DNA of 64,000 nt. Source: Nyssa sinensis (Eukaryota > Streptophyta > Magnoliopsida > Cornales > Nyssaceae). Where the stretch lies: assembly GCA_008638375.1 (NCBI GenBank), contig CM018041.1, positions 12,508,552 through 12,572,551 on the forward strand, in the 5' to 3' direction. The notes beneath the pieces were generated by a model, which was not told the DNA's origin, did not search any database, and worked only from the letters and a program-made list of their open reading frames with translations. The position numbers and the translations under genes were made by a program. Below are positions 13,311 to 24,724 of this stretch, in pieces. How positions within the stretch are numbered: the first letter of the stretch is position 1; each line of letters opens with the position of its first letter.

Positions 13311-13790
13311 AAATTATATAGAGGTCCCTAATTTTTTTTAAAACAAAAGTATCCCCTCTTATGAATAAATTTTTCATATCAAGTAACTAACAACCTGTGA
13401 AATCAGGGAGTGTTTGAACTTTTTTTTATTCAAATTTAAAACTCAATAACTTACAAATTATAAATCTATTTTTATTAAATTTATATGTTTGGACTCTAAA
13501 AACTGAGATTTATAAATAAAAAAAGATTCATATTGCATATTAAGTTTTGAAAAAAAAAATATCGCTACAAAATTGTAAAATTTTAGTGAGTTGTGAAAAT
13601 GTCCCTAATGTGAATCTAAGTGATGCTAAACAACTTAGAGAGGGGGGTGGGGAATAGGTGATCTCGAACTTTGTCGATTACCTAGTAGAAATATTTTCTG
13701 GGTGTTTTAAGACAAGTTTGCAGATCTCAAAATGGCTATCAAAAATAGAAAATGATCTATTTTGATGCATAACTCGTTCAAATGAGGGCC
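13311..13790. repeat. Tandem segmental duplication, copy 1 right part
   Basis: Continues copy 1 after the solo LTR and matches 15908-16390 ('tatatagaggtccctaattt' to 'actcgttcaaatgagggc'). Copy 2 is cut off at the matching point by the 5' LTR at 16391, while copy 1 runs on into unique DNA. Confidence 0.88.
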
Positions 13791-14867
13791 TTCTCGTGCG
13801 AAGAAAATGGCCTTCATTCGAACGACCAATCAAACGAATTAAATTGGAAAGACTACAAGAAAAATCATGGGCACGAGCCTTCCAATTTTATCGAACGATC
13901 ATCGAACAGACAACTTTTGAAAAACTCGTGGGAACGAGTAGAACTACTTAATCAAACGAGCTCTTTTTGTTGCTCATTCAAACGATGCCTTTTCGTTTGA
14001 ACAACCAATAGAATATCTAGAAGTCTTGGACTATGAATAAAAAAGCTTTCACAATACAAAGTGTAAAAACAATATTTGTCACATAAGCCCCGAGGAGTAT
14101 TTTTTAGGATCCAAAAACAACACCCACGTGAGAAAATTGATAAATATTCAATACATAATGTGTGAGTGTGTAAGATCCAAATCATAACAAAGTCCAATAT
14201 ACCTATCGTAGACTAGAAACTATGCACGACAATGAAACATAGTCTTCTTGTGTAAGAAATGGGGCTTGAGAGACCTTAAGCCTAGGACTAAGTTACAATT
14301 ACACAATTACACAATTACACACAAATTAGTTTTGTCAACACGGATTAGCCAATTACAACAAAAGACCTCTGGTCTTAACAAATTGTAAAAATAGTAAAAT
14401 TTTACTGTTTCATAATAACAGATAAAAAAACTCATTTGGTACTTGTTTTATGCAACTTATGAGCCCCATTTTGGATGGTCAAAGCTACTTTCTGGGCAAT
14501 GAAAATTTGTCCAAAGAAAAAGTATTTGAAGATCATTGATTAAAATTTCACTAACTTGGAAATAGTAGAATTTTATTGTCTCTCATTGCTTCATCATGTG
14601 TTTATTTTTTTTAATAAATGAAGATGGATTTTGATCCATGAGAGTATAATTAATAGAGAAAAAAGTATTTATATATATATATATATATCAAACACAAAAT
14701 AATTAATACAACATCATATTAAATTAATTTGAGGAGAGCTTGCTTGCACACATGAGAACTTTGAAGATAATATTGTTGACTTTGGTAGAAACACACTAAG
14801 TTAAATGAAGTTTGAGTCATTTCCATTCAAATGGATAAAAAAAAAATAGAGGGAGTAGTTTTACGTC
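13791..14867. other. Unassigned AT-rich spacer
   Basis: Follows duplication copy 1 and precedes copy 2. It has several 'tcattcgaacga' and 'tcaaacga' motifs in 13790-14010 and an (AT)n run at 14669-14688, but no repeat edges, gene or RNA that I can support. Confidence 0.5.
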
Positions 14868-16390
14868 ACTCTCAAACATGTTAACCCCATAAGTACTTTA
14901 GTTCTTCTAAGACTAAAATATCCTTTAAATGTTTTTTTTCCCTAATCAGTCACCAATTATGAAGAAAAAATTTCAAAAGTCAAATACTCACAATATATAA
15001 ATTCATTTAAAATAAGATTTATATATCGAGACTCCAAAAATTGAGATATACCAAAAAAAATCCATATTGAATATAAAATTTTGAAGAAGAAACAATCGAT
15101 CCAAAATAGTAAAATTTTGTCCCAGTGAAATTGTAAAATATTATAGTTTTCCAGTGAAAAGTGTAACATTGTACAATTTCATAAAAATTGAGAAAATTCT
15201 CAATTGTTATTAAGTTTTATTGAGATTTTTTAGCACATATTGTATGGTCAAAAAATACTTTCAAGATTGTAGAAATTTGTCAGAAAAATAATATTTGAAG
15301 TATGATGATTAAAACTCACGAGTTGTGAAACCGAAAAAGTTTACACATTCTCAAACTGTAAAATTTTATACTTTTATAAAATTAAAAACATTTTAGACAA
15401 TCTGCCTAAACACAAAATATAGACAACAAAACCTACCCGCACGTTGTAGGTTCTCCATGAACATGTTATAGGTAGAGAGAAGCGGAGATTGTAGGTTCAG
15501 TTTTTATAGAGAGGGGCGAAGGGTTATGTCCTTTGATTGAAATGTGCTTGGATATTGCACTAGGAGTAAACTAGTCATATAGAAAAATAAAAATCAATCA
15601 AAGTACCTCTGGTTAATAAAAGAAATAATCAAATGGATTCTACATTAAAAAAAATTGAGCATAGGCTCTACAATAATTTAGCATCTTTTTAAAGGACTGA
15701 ACAACAATTAACTCATAATTAAATTTATGTATGTATGTATGTATATATATATATACATAACAATACATATATATAAATAAATATAAACATAAATAAATTA
15801 ATATTTATATATAGGCACACTTAATATACCTATATGTATATAAAGAAGGGTTCTTCAGTCAAAGGTTTAAAAAAAGTAGCAAAATTATCCACAGCTATAA
15901 GCCTAAACAAAATTATATAGAGGTCCCTAATTTTTTTTAAAACAAAAGTATCCCCTCAATGAAAAAAGTGTTCATGTCGAGTAACTAACAACCCGTGAAA
16001 TTAGGGAGTGTTTGAACTTTTTTAATTCAAATCTAAAACTCAATAACTTACAAATTATAAATCTATTTTTAATAAATTTATATGTTTAGACTCTAAAAAC
16101 TGAGATTTATAAATAAAAAAAGATTCATATTGCATATTAAATTTTGAAAAAAAAAATATCGCTACAAAACTATAAAATTTCAATGAGTTGTGAAAATGTC
16201 CCTAATGTGAATCTAAGCGATGCTAAACAACTTAGAGAGGGGGGGGGGGAATAGGTGATCTTGAACTTCGCCGATTACCTCGTAGAAATATTTTCTGGGT
16301 GTTTTAAGACAAGTTTACAGATCTCAAAATGGCTATCAAAAATAGAAAATGATTTGCTTTGATGCATGACTCGTTCAAATGAGGGCTTTT
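14868..16390. repeat. Tandem segmental duplication, copy 2
   Basis: Diverged copy of 8428-10279 joined to 13311-13790. Relative to copy 1 it lacks about 790 bases (joined at about 15440, 'gcacgttgtaggttctcc') and lacks the 3-kb solo LTR. It therefore holds the empty target site of that LTR. It is truncated on the right by the LTR starting at 16391. Confidence 0.88.
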
Positions 16391-16822
16391 TGGTAAAGAT
16401 CTAAAAAATCAGGATAAATTTTTCGTTTTTACCGATAAGACACTATTCATGCACTATTTGTAGGTAAGACACTATACATGCATCGTTTAGACATAAGTCA
16501 TATTTAGAAGCATAATTTGAGTATTCCATAGAAGGGAAATATGTTTAAAATGTTAAAATACACCTCCTGTAAGAATGTGAGCCTAATCGGAGATAGTTTA
16601 AAAAATAGACAAAAAAGGGCATCCTAGGTGGCCCGGGTGGACCCGGCCGCACCCGCCAACAAGCGAAAATAAAATTTTTGAGAAAATATCATTTAAAATA
16701 ATTTTAAAAACTTTGGTTAAAGCAGAATATCGAATTGAGGTATTTCGGGATGGGTTGTAGTGTAACGGGGTCTTGCGGCTCATTAAGGGCAAAATGATCT
16801 TTTCACCCCTTGACCCCTTTAG

Positions 16823-16830
16823 TATAAATA
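16823..16830 (+). promoter_or_regulatory. TATA box of E1 5' LTR
   Basis: TATAAATA lies 432 bases from the LTR start, at the same place as in related LTRs. It is the best candidate core promoter of E1. Confidence 0.6.
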
Positions 16831-18162
16831 TGACCCTTGAGAGTTAAATTTCTCAGAATTGGTCTAAGAAAATACAGCAGCTCGTTCTTGGAGAGAAAAG
16901 ATGAAGAGAACCTAGGATTTTCAACTTTCTACCTTCCAAAACTCATCTCTAGCCTTAGAATCTCTCAAGGCTTTCTTTTAAGAAGTTGTTCCCCACCACA
17001 AGGGCTATAATCCTACCAATTGGTTCGGCGTTGAAGTGAACACAACTCCTTAGGGTTGAGAAAAACCCTTTTAGGTATGATATTTTGCTAAGTAAAGAAT
17101 ATAGTTAAGTTTAGTTATGTTTTTATAAGTTAATTGTATGACCTACAAGATTACTTGTTGTTAGCAAGCCACCTAGCATATAGTTGCTTTGAAAACTTTG
17201 GGTTGGTACTTTGTATACTTATGTATTCTTTGAAAATTTGGTAAAATGATAAACATGTAACATGAATATATGTATAATTCATTGCATTATAGCTTATGTT
17301 CATGTAGGCAAAGTCTTGTAGTTTGAAATTTATGGTTTGTTCAATGTATTGGTACTTTCTGTACTTGTGTATTCTTTGAGAATTTGGTAAAGTTGTGAAC
17401 ATGTAACATGATTATATGTATAATTGATTGGATTATATACTATGTTCATGTAGATAAAGTATTTTAGTTTAAAAGTTATGATTTGCTTAAAACATGATGT
17501 ATAATTTAAGGCACACCCCATGTGTTTGATAAAGTGCCTCATTGAAATTGCATAAAATTTTTATGGCATCTTGGTATACCAAAATTTTTGAAAACATGGC
17601 GTGTGTTGAGCACTTTGGTGCTATACATTATGAGGGTGTAGATCCTGTGCTGAAAAACCCAAAATTGGCCATGGTACTAGCGTTTCAACGGGGATGGACC
17701 GTGAAGCGAGACATACGATTGGTACTTGCACTCCAACAGGAAAGGACCGTGAAGTGAGACATGGGTGTGGCATAGAGTTGCATCTGTGTGTCATGCATAT
17801 TGCCATTGCATGCATTGATGAATTGGAAGGTATATAGCTTATAAATGTTCACTTTGCATATGCCACGCCTTATCTTTATTCTTTATATTAGCATTATGTC
17901 ATACAAGCGGTCGTGCTTACCTTATATGGGATTACATATTACAGATGAGACTTTCGGCGCATGAGACTTGATGAAGTCTTGAAGCATGGAGGGGGAAATG
18001 GACCTTGAAGAGCATTTGGCCCTTGGGACATGTTTTTGGTTGTATGAGGGCATAAGCCCTATGACATGTGTATTAACTTGTAAAATTTTGTATAGCATTG
18101 AAACAATGGGCAAGGCATTAAATTTGTCGTGAGCATGGAGCTCATGACACTTAAGCTTCAAG

Positions 18163-18193
<31 letters not shown>

Positions 18194-18664
18194 TGGATGT
18201 ATGTTTTAAATTATGTATGAATGGCTTTGTTATTTAAATTATGTATGAATGGTTTAGTTAAGTAAGAGCATATAGTTTGGTAGTTAGTTTAAGAGTGGTG
18301 GATTATGTAGTAAAATATTAGGTGAAAAATACTTAGAAAACAAAGGAGACCATGTCAAAATTTTGTGAATTAAAAAGAGTTGTTAGGTGTGTAAATTTCC
18401 CCATATATAAATAGGAAGAGTGCCAAAAAGTGGGGGTTAAAAACCTTGAGGAAGTAGGTTAAAAATTGAAAAAATTAGCTTATAATACTTTGGAAAGAAA
18501 TTCAGAAAAAGGAAGAAATAGGTTGCAGCAATTACATTGTAGCTACAGGAACAGTAGCCCAGCAACTAGCCAGCTGTACACCCCCGCGCACCTGCCGCGC
18601 TCCCCGCGCGCTGCCCGCCCTCTTCAGCTCGCCCAGCCCCGTGCACCCCTTGCCACTAGCTCTT

Positions 18665-18900
18665 GGCCACTTGCCTTGGGCTATGTTTGGCCAACCCCTA
18701 GGCCATGTTAGCCAATCACCTTGGGCCATGTTTGGCCAATCCCTAGGACATGTTTGGCCACTCTTATGGGCCATGTTTGGCCACCCTTTGGGGCCATGTT
18801 TGGCCACCCTTTGGGACCATGTTTGGTCACTACTTAGGAAAAATATTTGACCTTTGCTTTGGCCATTTTGGGCCACCAACCTTGACCATACTTTGTCATT
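18665..18900 (+). repeat. Tandem array of imperfect palindromes GGCCATGTTTGGCC
   Basis: Seven or more diverged units spaced roughly 25-30 bases, each with arms GGCCA/TGGCC around TGTT. The same array sits at the same LTR position in the other family members, for example at 19515-19690, 23070-23205 and 28950-29043 in reverse orientation. It produces chance ORFs with repeated Trp-Pro residues. Confidence 0.8.
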
Positions 18901-19130
18901 ATTTTAGGCTATGGTAAGCAACCAGTTGGACCATGCTTGGTCACCACCTTGAAGTTAGGTTATGAAAGCACCTAGGCTATATTTAGCCTACACTTTAAGC
19001 CATTATAAGACATGATCTTGGAGATTAACAAGTAAAAGTCAATTAAAAAAAATATTAATTTAATTTAATTATTTTATTTTATCATTCTCATTCATACCTC
19101 AAGTTTATGAAAATTTGGGGCTTGACAACA

Positions 19131-19148
19131 TGGTATCAGGGCCTAGGT
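19131..19148 (+). other. Primer binding site, initiator tRNA-Met type
   Basis: TGGTATCAGGGCCTAGGT begins three bases after the LTR end. It matches the usual plant retrotransposon PBS TGGTATCAGAGC apart from A to G in one position. A second, decayed copy (TTGGTATTAGAGCTTTAG) occurs at 19255, about 125 bases downstream. Confidence 0.85.
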
Positions 19149-19335
19149 ATGAATATTTAGGGATTGTGAGGTGTTGTTGAATACGATAGGACTACGACGC
19201 ATGATTAATTTTTTTTTTTTTGTAAACATTCTGTAATGTGTAGGCTTTGATAGCTTGGTATTAGAGCTTTAGTTTGAGAATACCTGGCCACGATGGGGTG
19301 TTGTCGAACACCATGGGACCCTAGTGGCAAGCGTG
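19149..19335 (+). other. 5' untranslated leader of E1 with a second PBS-like copy
   Basis: Short leader with a T-run at 19210-19221 and the paired phrases 'gaggtgttgttgaatacgatagga' and 'ggggtgttgtcgaacaccatggga', which show a tandem duplication of about 125 bases including the PBS. It is cut at 19336 by a solo LTR and resumes at 22106. Confidence 0.65.
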
Positions 19336-22105
19336 TGTCACGCTTCAAATTTTCACAAACTCGGAGAGTGAATGAAATGAATTAAGAGAAGGAAATGAAA
19401 GACAATTTAATGGATTTAGTTGATTATGCACTTATTCCCTCATGTTTCCCCAAGATTTGAAATGAAAACCTGTTATTGACTTAACCAAAATGGTCTTCTA
19501 ATGTCTATCAAATATTGTCTAAGGAAGTGGCCAAACATGGCCCATAAGAGTGGCTAAACATGGCCCAAAAGGGTGACAAAAAATGGCCCAAAAGAGTGGC
19601 CAAACATGGCCTAAGGATTGGCCAAACATGGTCCAATAGGGTGCCTAAATATGGCCCAAAAGGGTGCCCAAACATGGCTTAAAAAGGTGGCCAAAGGCAA
19701 GTGTCAGGAGGCTGTCAGGGCTGGTGCACATAGGGCTGTTAAGCAGCAGACTGGCGCGTAGGAGGGGTGCTGGGCACGCATGCGCAAGGGGGGCATGGCA
19801 TGGGCACGCACATGTAGGGGTAAGGCAGGCATGGGCTCGTGGCTCGCGAGCGCGCAGCAGAGGGCTAGGCACGCGGGCTGCGGGTTGGGGCAGGTCTGGA
19901 TTGTTTGTCCTGTAGGTTCACTATAGCAACAATTTATTTACTACAGCTGAATTTCTCTGTCCCGCAGCTGATTTTCCCTGTTTTCCATTCTTTTTTTCCA
20001 AAGTTTTGCAAGCCACTTTTTTCCCCCCCCAATTTTAACCTATTTCTTAAAGGTTTTTAACCCCTCTTTTTGACACCTTTCCCACCTATTTAAATGGTGT
20101 TTTACACACCTAACAAATCTTTTAATTTCTCAAAATTTTAACATGGTTTTCTTTATTTTCTAAGCCTTTTTTCACATAATTTTCCACAAAACAATCCATC
20201 ACTATGAAATTAATTACAAGAATGCCTCCCCTTACTCAACAAAGCATTCATACATCATTTTAAACATACAATCCATCATACATACACATGTACTTGAACT
20301 TAAAGGTTACAAACTTCATGCTCGTTACAATTTTTAGGGCCTTGCCCATTGTTTTCATACTATACAAGATTTCTTCAAGTAAATACACATGTCTTAGGGC
20401 TTATGCCCTCATACATACAAAAATATGCCCCAAGGGCCAAATATACTTCAAAATCTACTTCCTCCCTCTGCGCTCCGATGACTTCATCGAGTTTCAAGTA
20501 CCGGGAGTCTCATCTGAAGTATGATATCCCATAAATGGGTCAGCACGACTGCTGGTATGACGTGATGCTAATGTAAAAAACAAAGTGAAGACGTGACATG
20601 TGCAAGTGTGCAAGTGTGCATTTACAAGCCATAACCCTCCAATCCCTCAATGCTATGAAATGTCAATATGCATGACACACACATGCAACTCTATGCCACA
20701 CCCATGTCTCGTCTCATGGCCCTTCCCCGTTGGAACGTGAGTACCAATTGTATGGCTCGTTTCACAGTCCGTCCTGGTTGGATTGCGAGTACCAATGGCC
20801 AATTTGGGGTTTTTCACCACAGGATCTACACCGTCATATTGCATAGCACCAATGGGCTCAACCCACACTATGTTTCCAAAGGTTCACACCACGTCAATAT
20901 GCCTTGATTTTTCTATGCAAACTCAATAAAGCATTTTATCAAATACATGGTATACACCTTAAATCATGCATCATTCATGATGTAAACTATAGCTTTCAAA
21001 TCCCAAGACTTCTTCCACATGAACACATGCTATGTACAATCAATTTAAACTCATGCTTAAGTTACATGTTCACAATCTTACCAATTCTTAAAGAACACAT
21101 AATTACACAAAGCATCAATGCATTAAACAAACATATCTGCCAAAACACAAGGTCTATCCACATGAACATAAGCCACCATGTAATAATTTAAACACATATT
21201 TAAGTTACATCTTCATCATTATAACAAATTCTCAAAGAACTCAAAGAACACACAAGTATACAAACAACCAACTCTAGGTTTTCAAAGCAACTACATCCTA
21301 AGTGACTTTCTAATAGCAAATAAAAATACACATCATTCAATCAACTTATAAAAAGGCAAAGAAACTTAAATTTATTCTTAACTTAGCAAGATATCATACC
21401 TAAAAGAGTTTTTCTCAACCCTAGGGAGTTGTGTTCACTGTGCAGCCAAACCAATTAGTGAGAATGTAGTCCTTGATGTGGGGAGCAACTTTCTAGAAGG
21501 AAGCCTTGTGAGAATCCTAGCCTAGAGATGTGTTTTGGTGGCTTAAAACTTGAAAAACCTTAGGTTTTTCTCCACTTTTCTCTCCATGCACGAATTCTGC
21601 TTCTTCTCAGACCAAATTCTGAGATTTTTATCTCTAAAGGGCTGTATTTATACTAACGGGGCTAAGGGGTAAAATGACTCTTTTGCCCTTAATGAATCCA
21701 GGACCCCATTACACTGCCACCCGTCCCGAAACGCCTCAATTTGACATTCCACTTTAACCAAAGTTCTTAAAATTATTTTAAATAAAAATTTTTTAAAAAA
21801 TTTATTTTCGCCTACAAGCGGGTTAGTATTACTCTAAAGGGGGAGCATATATGCTATGTACTCGGGCCACTAGGGATGTCCTTTTGGTCTAATTTTTTAA
21901 ACTATCTCTGATTAGGCTTAAATTTTTACAGTAGGTGTATTTTAATATTCTAAGCATGTTTCTCTTCTATGGAATACTCAAATTATGCTCTTAAACATGA
22001 CTTATGTCCTAATGATGCATGTATAACGCCCTACTAGCAAACAATGCATGAATAGTGCCCTACCAGCAAAAACAAAAATTTACCTTGATTTTTCAAATCT
22101 CTACA
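19336..22105 (-). mobile_element. Solo LTR inserted in E1 leader, TSD GCGTG/GCATG
   Basis: Reads TGTCACGCTTCAAATTTTC...TTTCAAATCTCTACA on the plus strand, 2770 bp, so the LTR is on the minus strand. Flanks GCGTG (19331-19335) and GCATG (22106-22110) match in 4 of 5 bases. There is no PBS beside it and no PPT after 22105, which fits a solo LTR. It carries the palindrome array (19515-19690), a GC-rich patch (19700-19900), the core block (20660-20850) and a TATA box at 21645. Confidence 0.85.
21645..21652 (-). promoter_or_regulatory. TATA box of minus-strand solo LTR
   Basis: TATTTATA on the plus strand, i.e. TATAAATA on the LTR strand, about 453 bases from the LTR start at 22105. Same position class as in sister LTRs. 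Confidence 0.55.
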
Positions 22106-22443
22106 GCATGTGACTTAGTATGAACTATCGCTGGTATGTGATAGGATCTTGTATGTTATGTGGTTATCTATACTTGATGCATTATATGTTGTGATTGTGT
22201 GTTAGTTGTTGCTATACTATGATGCATGGTTACGTGATTTGGTGCCGTGAGATGCATGATATGGGTAATGTGTGTATTGGCATGATCGTCTGTGGTAAAT
22301 TGGTATATGTTTACATACATGATAGATTGATACTTGTTTGCCTTCATGATATCATGTACCATTATGGGAGGATGCTATGGGATGTGGAATACATTAGATG
22401 AGTAGAAGCTTAATTTCTAAATAATAATTGTTCTTACTATAGG
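22106..22443 (+). other. E1 leader, continued
   Basis: Internal region of E1 resumed after the nested solo LTR. It is rich in TG/GA, lacks coding motifs and leads to the gag start codon at 22444, preceded by 'ttcttactatag'. That could be a 3' splice acceptor or just leader sequence. Confidence 0.5.
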
Positions 22444-22557
22444 ATGCCATCCAAAACACTGGATTGAGGCAGAGTAGGTCGAGGGAGAGGAAAAAATTTA
22501 GTTCTCGAACCTTTATCAACCTTGGTAGCCCCGATTAACGTGAGATCTAGGATCTAA
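22444..22557 (+). pseudogene. E1 gag N-terminus relic
   Basis: ATG at 22444 opens MPSKTLD, then TGA (22465-22467), then GRVGRGRGKN, ending at TAA 22555-22557. A Met-Pro start followed by a basic Arg/Gly-rich stretch is usual for gag of Tekay/Del chromoviruses. The position, downstream of the PBS and leader, fits. The TGA would be CGA in an undamaged copy by a single C to T change. Most of gag is missing: only about 340 bases of internal DNA (22558-22719 and 38239-38418) separate this from pol. Confidence 0.55.
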
Positions 22558-23402
22558 TGTCTTGGAACAGTGGATGGGGTTTAGACCTCAAGTTAATCAG
22601 GCTAGTTGAATACTAGCATAACTTGAGCATGTGTATATTGTATGGCTTAAATAAATTTTTTCTTGCGAAAGCTTGTATGTGAACTTGGTAAAAAAAAAAT
22701 AAAAATTGATGAATTAGATTGTCATGCCCCAAATTTTCATAAACCCGGGGAGTCAGTGAAATGAAATAAGAAAAATAAATGAGAGACCATTAAGATGGTT
22801 TCAATTGATTATGCATTTATTTCCCCATGATTCTCCAAGATTCGAAATGAAAACTTGCTATTAGACTTAACCAAAATGGTCTCCTAATGTCACTCAAACA
22901 TCCCTCCCAATCAATAGTCAAAATAAGTCTAAGTCATGTTCAAAAATAGCCTCCAAGATAGGCCCAAAACGACTCTAAAAATGTCTTGGAATAATGACCC
23001 AAATGGGTCTCAAAGGTCTTAAGACATAGGCCAAGAATAGGTCAAACATTCCACCTAAGGTAGTCTAAGGAAGTGGCCAAACATGGCCCAAAATAATGAC
23101 CGAAAATGGCCCAAAAGGGTGCCCAAACATGGCCCAATAGGGTGCCCAAACATGGCCTAAAAGGGTGCCAAAACATGGCCCAAAAGGGTGGCCAAGGGTT
23201 GGTGTCAAGGGCTGGGCGAGCATGAGGGCGCGCAGCACGGGCATGGGAGCACAAGGCAGTGGGCGCATGCACGTGAGAGGACGGGCTGGTAGGCTCGTAG
23301 GCGCGCGAGGCTGCGGCTGGGCGTGGACTGGGGCTGTCCTGGACTGGTCAGGGGCTGTTTCCTGTAGGTTCACTATAGCTACAGTGTATTTATTATAGCT
23401 AA

Positions 23403-24724
23403 GGCTGTGTTTGGTTATTTATTCAAAAACAAATTTTTTGAATTCTCTTCTCAAAATCTTGTTTGTTTACTCAACAAAAAACAAAATTCAAAACTTAATC
23501 TTAAATTCAAACAATGGTTCAAATTCTAAGAAATTATATCCAAACAATGGTTCAAATTCCAAGAAATTATATCCAAACAATGGTTCAAATTCCAAGAAAT
23601 TAATTATCAATTTAAATTTATTTGATTTGACAATGATATTAATATATATTATATTTATAAAATATTATATTATAATTTATATTATACATATAAAATATTA
23701 TTTTATAATTTGCCAAACTTATGATATATAACTTTAATTTTAAAAAATATTATATAATTTAATAATTAATATATGCTATATTAATTAATCAAATTTGTTA
23801 AATCTTGTTATTTTTATTAAATTTGAATAAAAATAAATTTTTTATATCATATTTAATTAAATGTATTAAATTCCGATCACATTTTTTAAGAAAATTAAAA
23901 ATTGTGAAAATGTAATTCAGATATAATTTGTTTCAAAATATTAATTTTTTAAAAATTGTGAAAATGTATTTGGATATGATAATCTAAATTATAAAATAGT
24001 AAAAAAATTTAAAATTAATAGTTTGTCAATAACGTATCCTACGTTTTAAAATTAAAAATTTATTTTTTAAAATTTAAACAAATAAAAGGGGGCAGTTTTT
24101 ATTTTTAAAAAATATTATAATAAAGTAATAAAAAATATAAATTTCATATCTTTAAAAAATAAATACTCACCCCAAAAGAATAGGACATTGATCTTAAATC
24201 CGTCAACGGTCTTATTCATTGGGAAAGCAGCTGATCTTCCTAAATAAAGATCATGTAAGTCATGCATTTTATTGGATGACCGTTTCCTATAAAAAAAAAT
24301 AATAATAATCAAGGCTTACCAGTATATAATAATAATTTTGAAAAAAAAAAAGAATTTGAATGGCTCGTCAATGGATCAATGTTGGATGTTTACCTGATAG
24401 TAATTTAGATAAAATTTTTTGAAAAATATTTTTAAAAATGTTGTAATTAATTTTTTAAAAATTATAAAAATGTATTTCGATATGATAATCTAAATTTTAA
24501 AAAATAAAAAAAAATTAATTTCAAACACATATCTTGTAATTTGAAATTAAAAATCTTATTTTAAAAACATAACCAAATTAAAAATTATACTTTTTTTTTT
24601 TTTTTTTATCTTTTTTCAAATTAATCAATCCAAACAATGGTTCAAATTCCAAGAAATTACTTAAAAACACTTCTCAAAAAATTTTCTTAAAACTCTAACT
24701 CTCAAAAACTATCCAAATATAACC
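23403..24724. mobile_element. PIF/Harbinger (Tourist-like) non-autonomous element, TSD TAA
   Basis: Inserted in the E2 3' LTR. Flanks are TAA (23400-23402) and TAA (24725-24727). The ends GGCTGTGTTTGGTTATT and, on the other strand, GGTTATATTTGGATAGTT form an imperfect terminal inverted repeat of Tourist type. The E2 5' LTR has the uninterrupted site near 36500. The element is 1322 bp and very AT-rich, with no transposase. It has a 33-bp direct repeat (three copies of 'aacaatggttcaaattc...' at 23508-23605), and the same motif recurs near the far end (24629-24660). The 106-codon ORF at 23411 only reflects this repeat. Confidence 0.82.
23508..23605. repeat. 33-bp tandem repeat inside the MITE
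   Basis: Three adjacent copies of a 33-base unit beginning 'aacaatggttcaaatt'. A further single copy lies near the opposite end at about 24629-24660. Subterminal repeats of this sort are common transposase-binding candidates in non-autonomous DNA elements. Confidence 0.8.

Larger units (their letters stand above)
16391..19127 (+). mobile_element. 5' LTR of Tekay-like element E1
   Basis: Starts TGGTAAAGATCTAAAAAATC (a variant of the family start TGTAGAGATCTG) and ends TTTGGGGCTTGACA, 2737 bp. The PBS follows three bases after the right edge, so this is a 5' LTR of a plus-strand element. It shows the family TATA box at 16823, a core block at about 17630-17815, an (AT)n tract at about 18163-18190, a GC-rich patch at 18570-18660 and a tandem array of 'ggccatgtttggcca' units at 18665-18900. 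The matching 3' LTR lies outside the window, so its target duplication cannot be checked. Confidence 0.88.

Noticed and set aside
19131..19148. tRNA gene at the PBS-like sites (also 28576, 57997)
   Set aside because: Only the 18-base complement of a tRNA 3' end is present, placed at LTR edges. No cloverleaf surrounds it.
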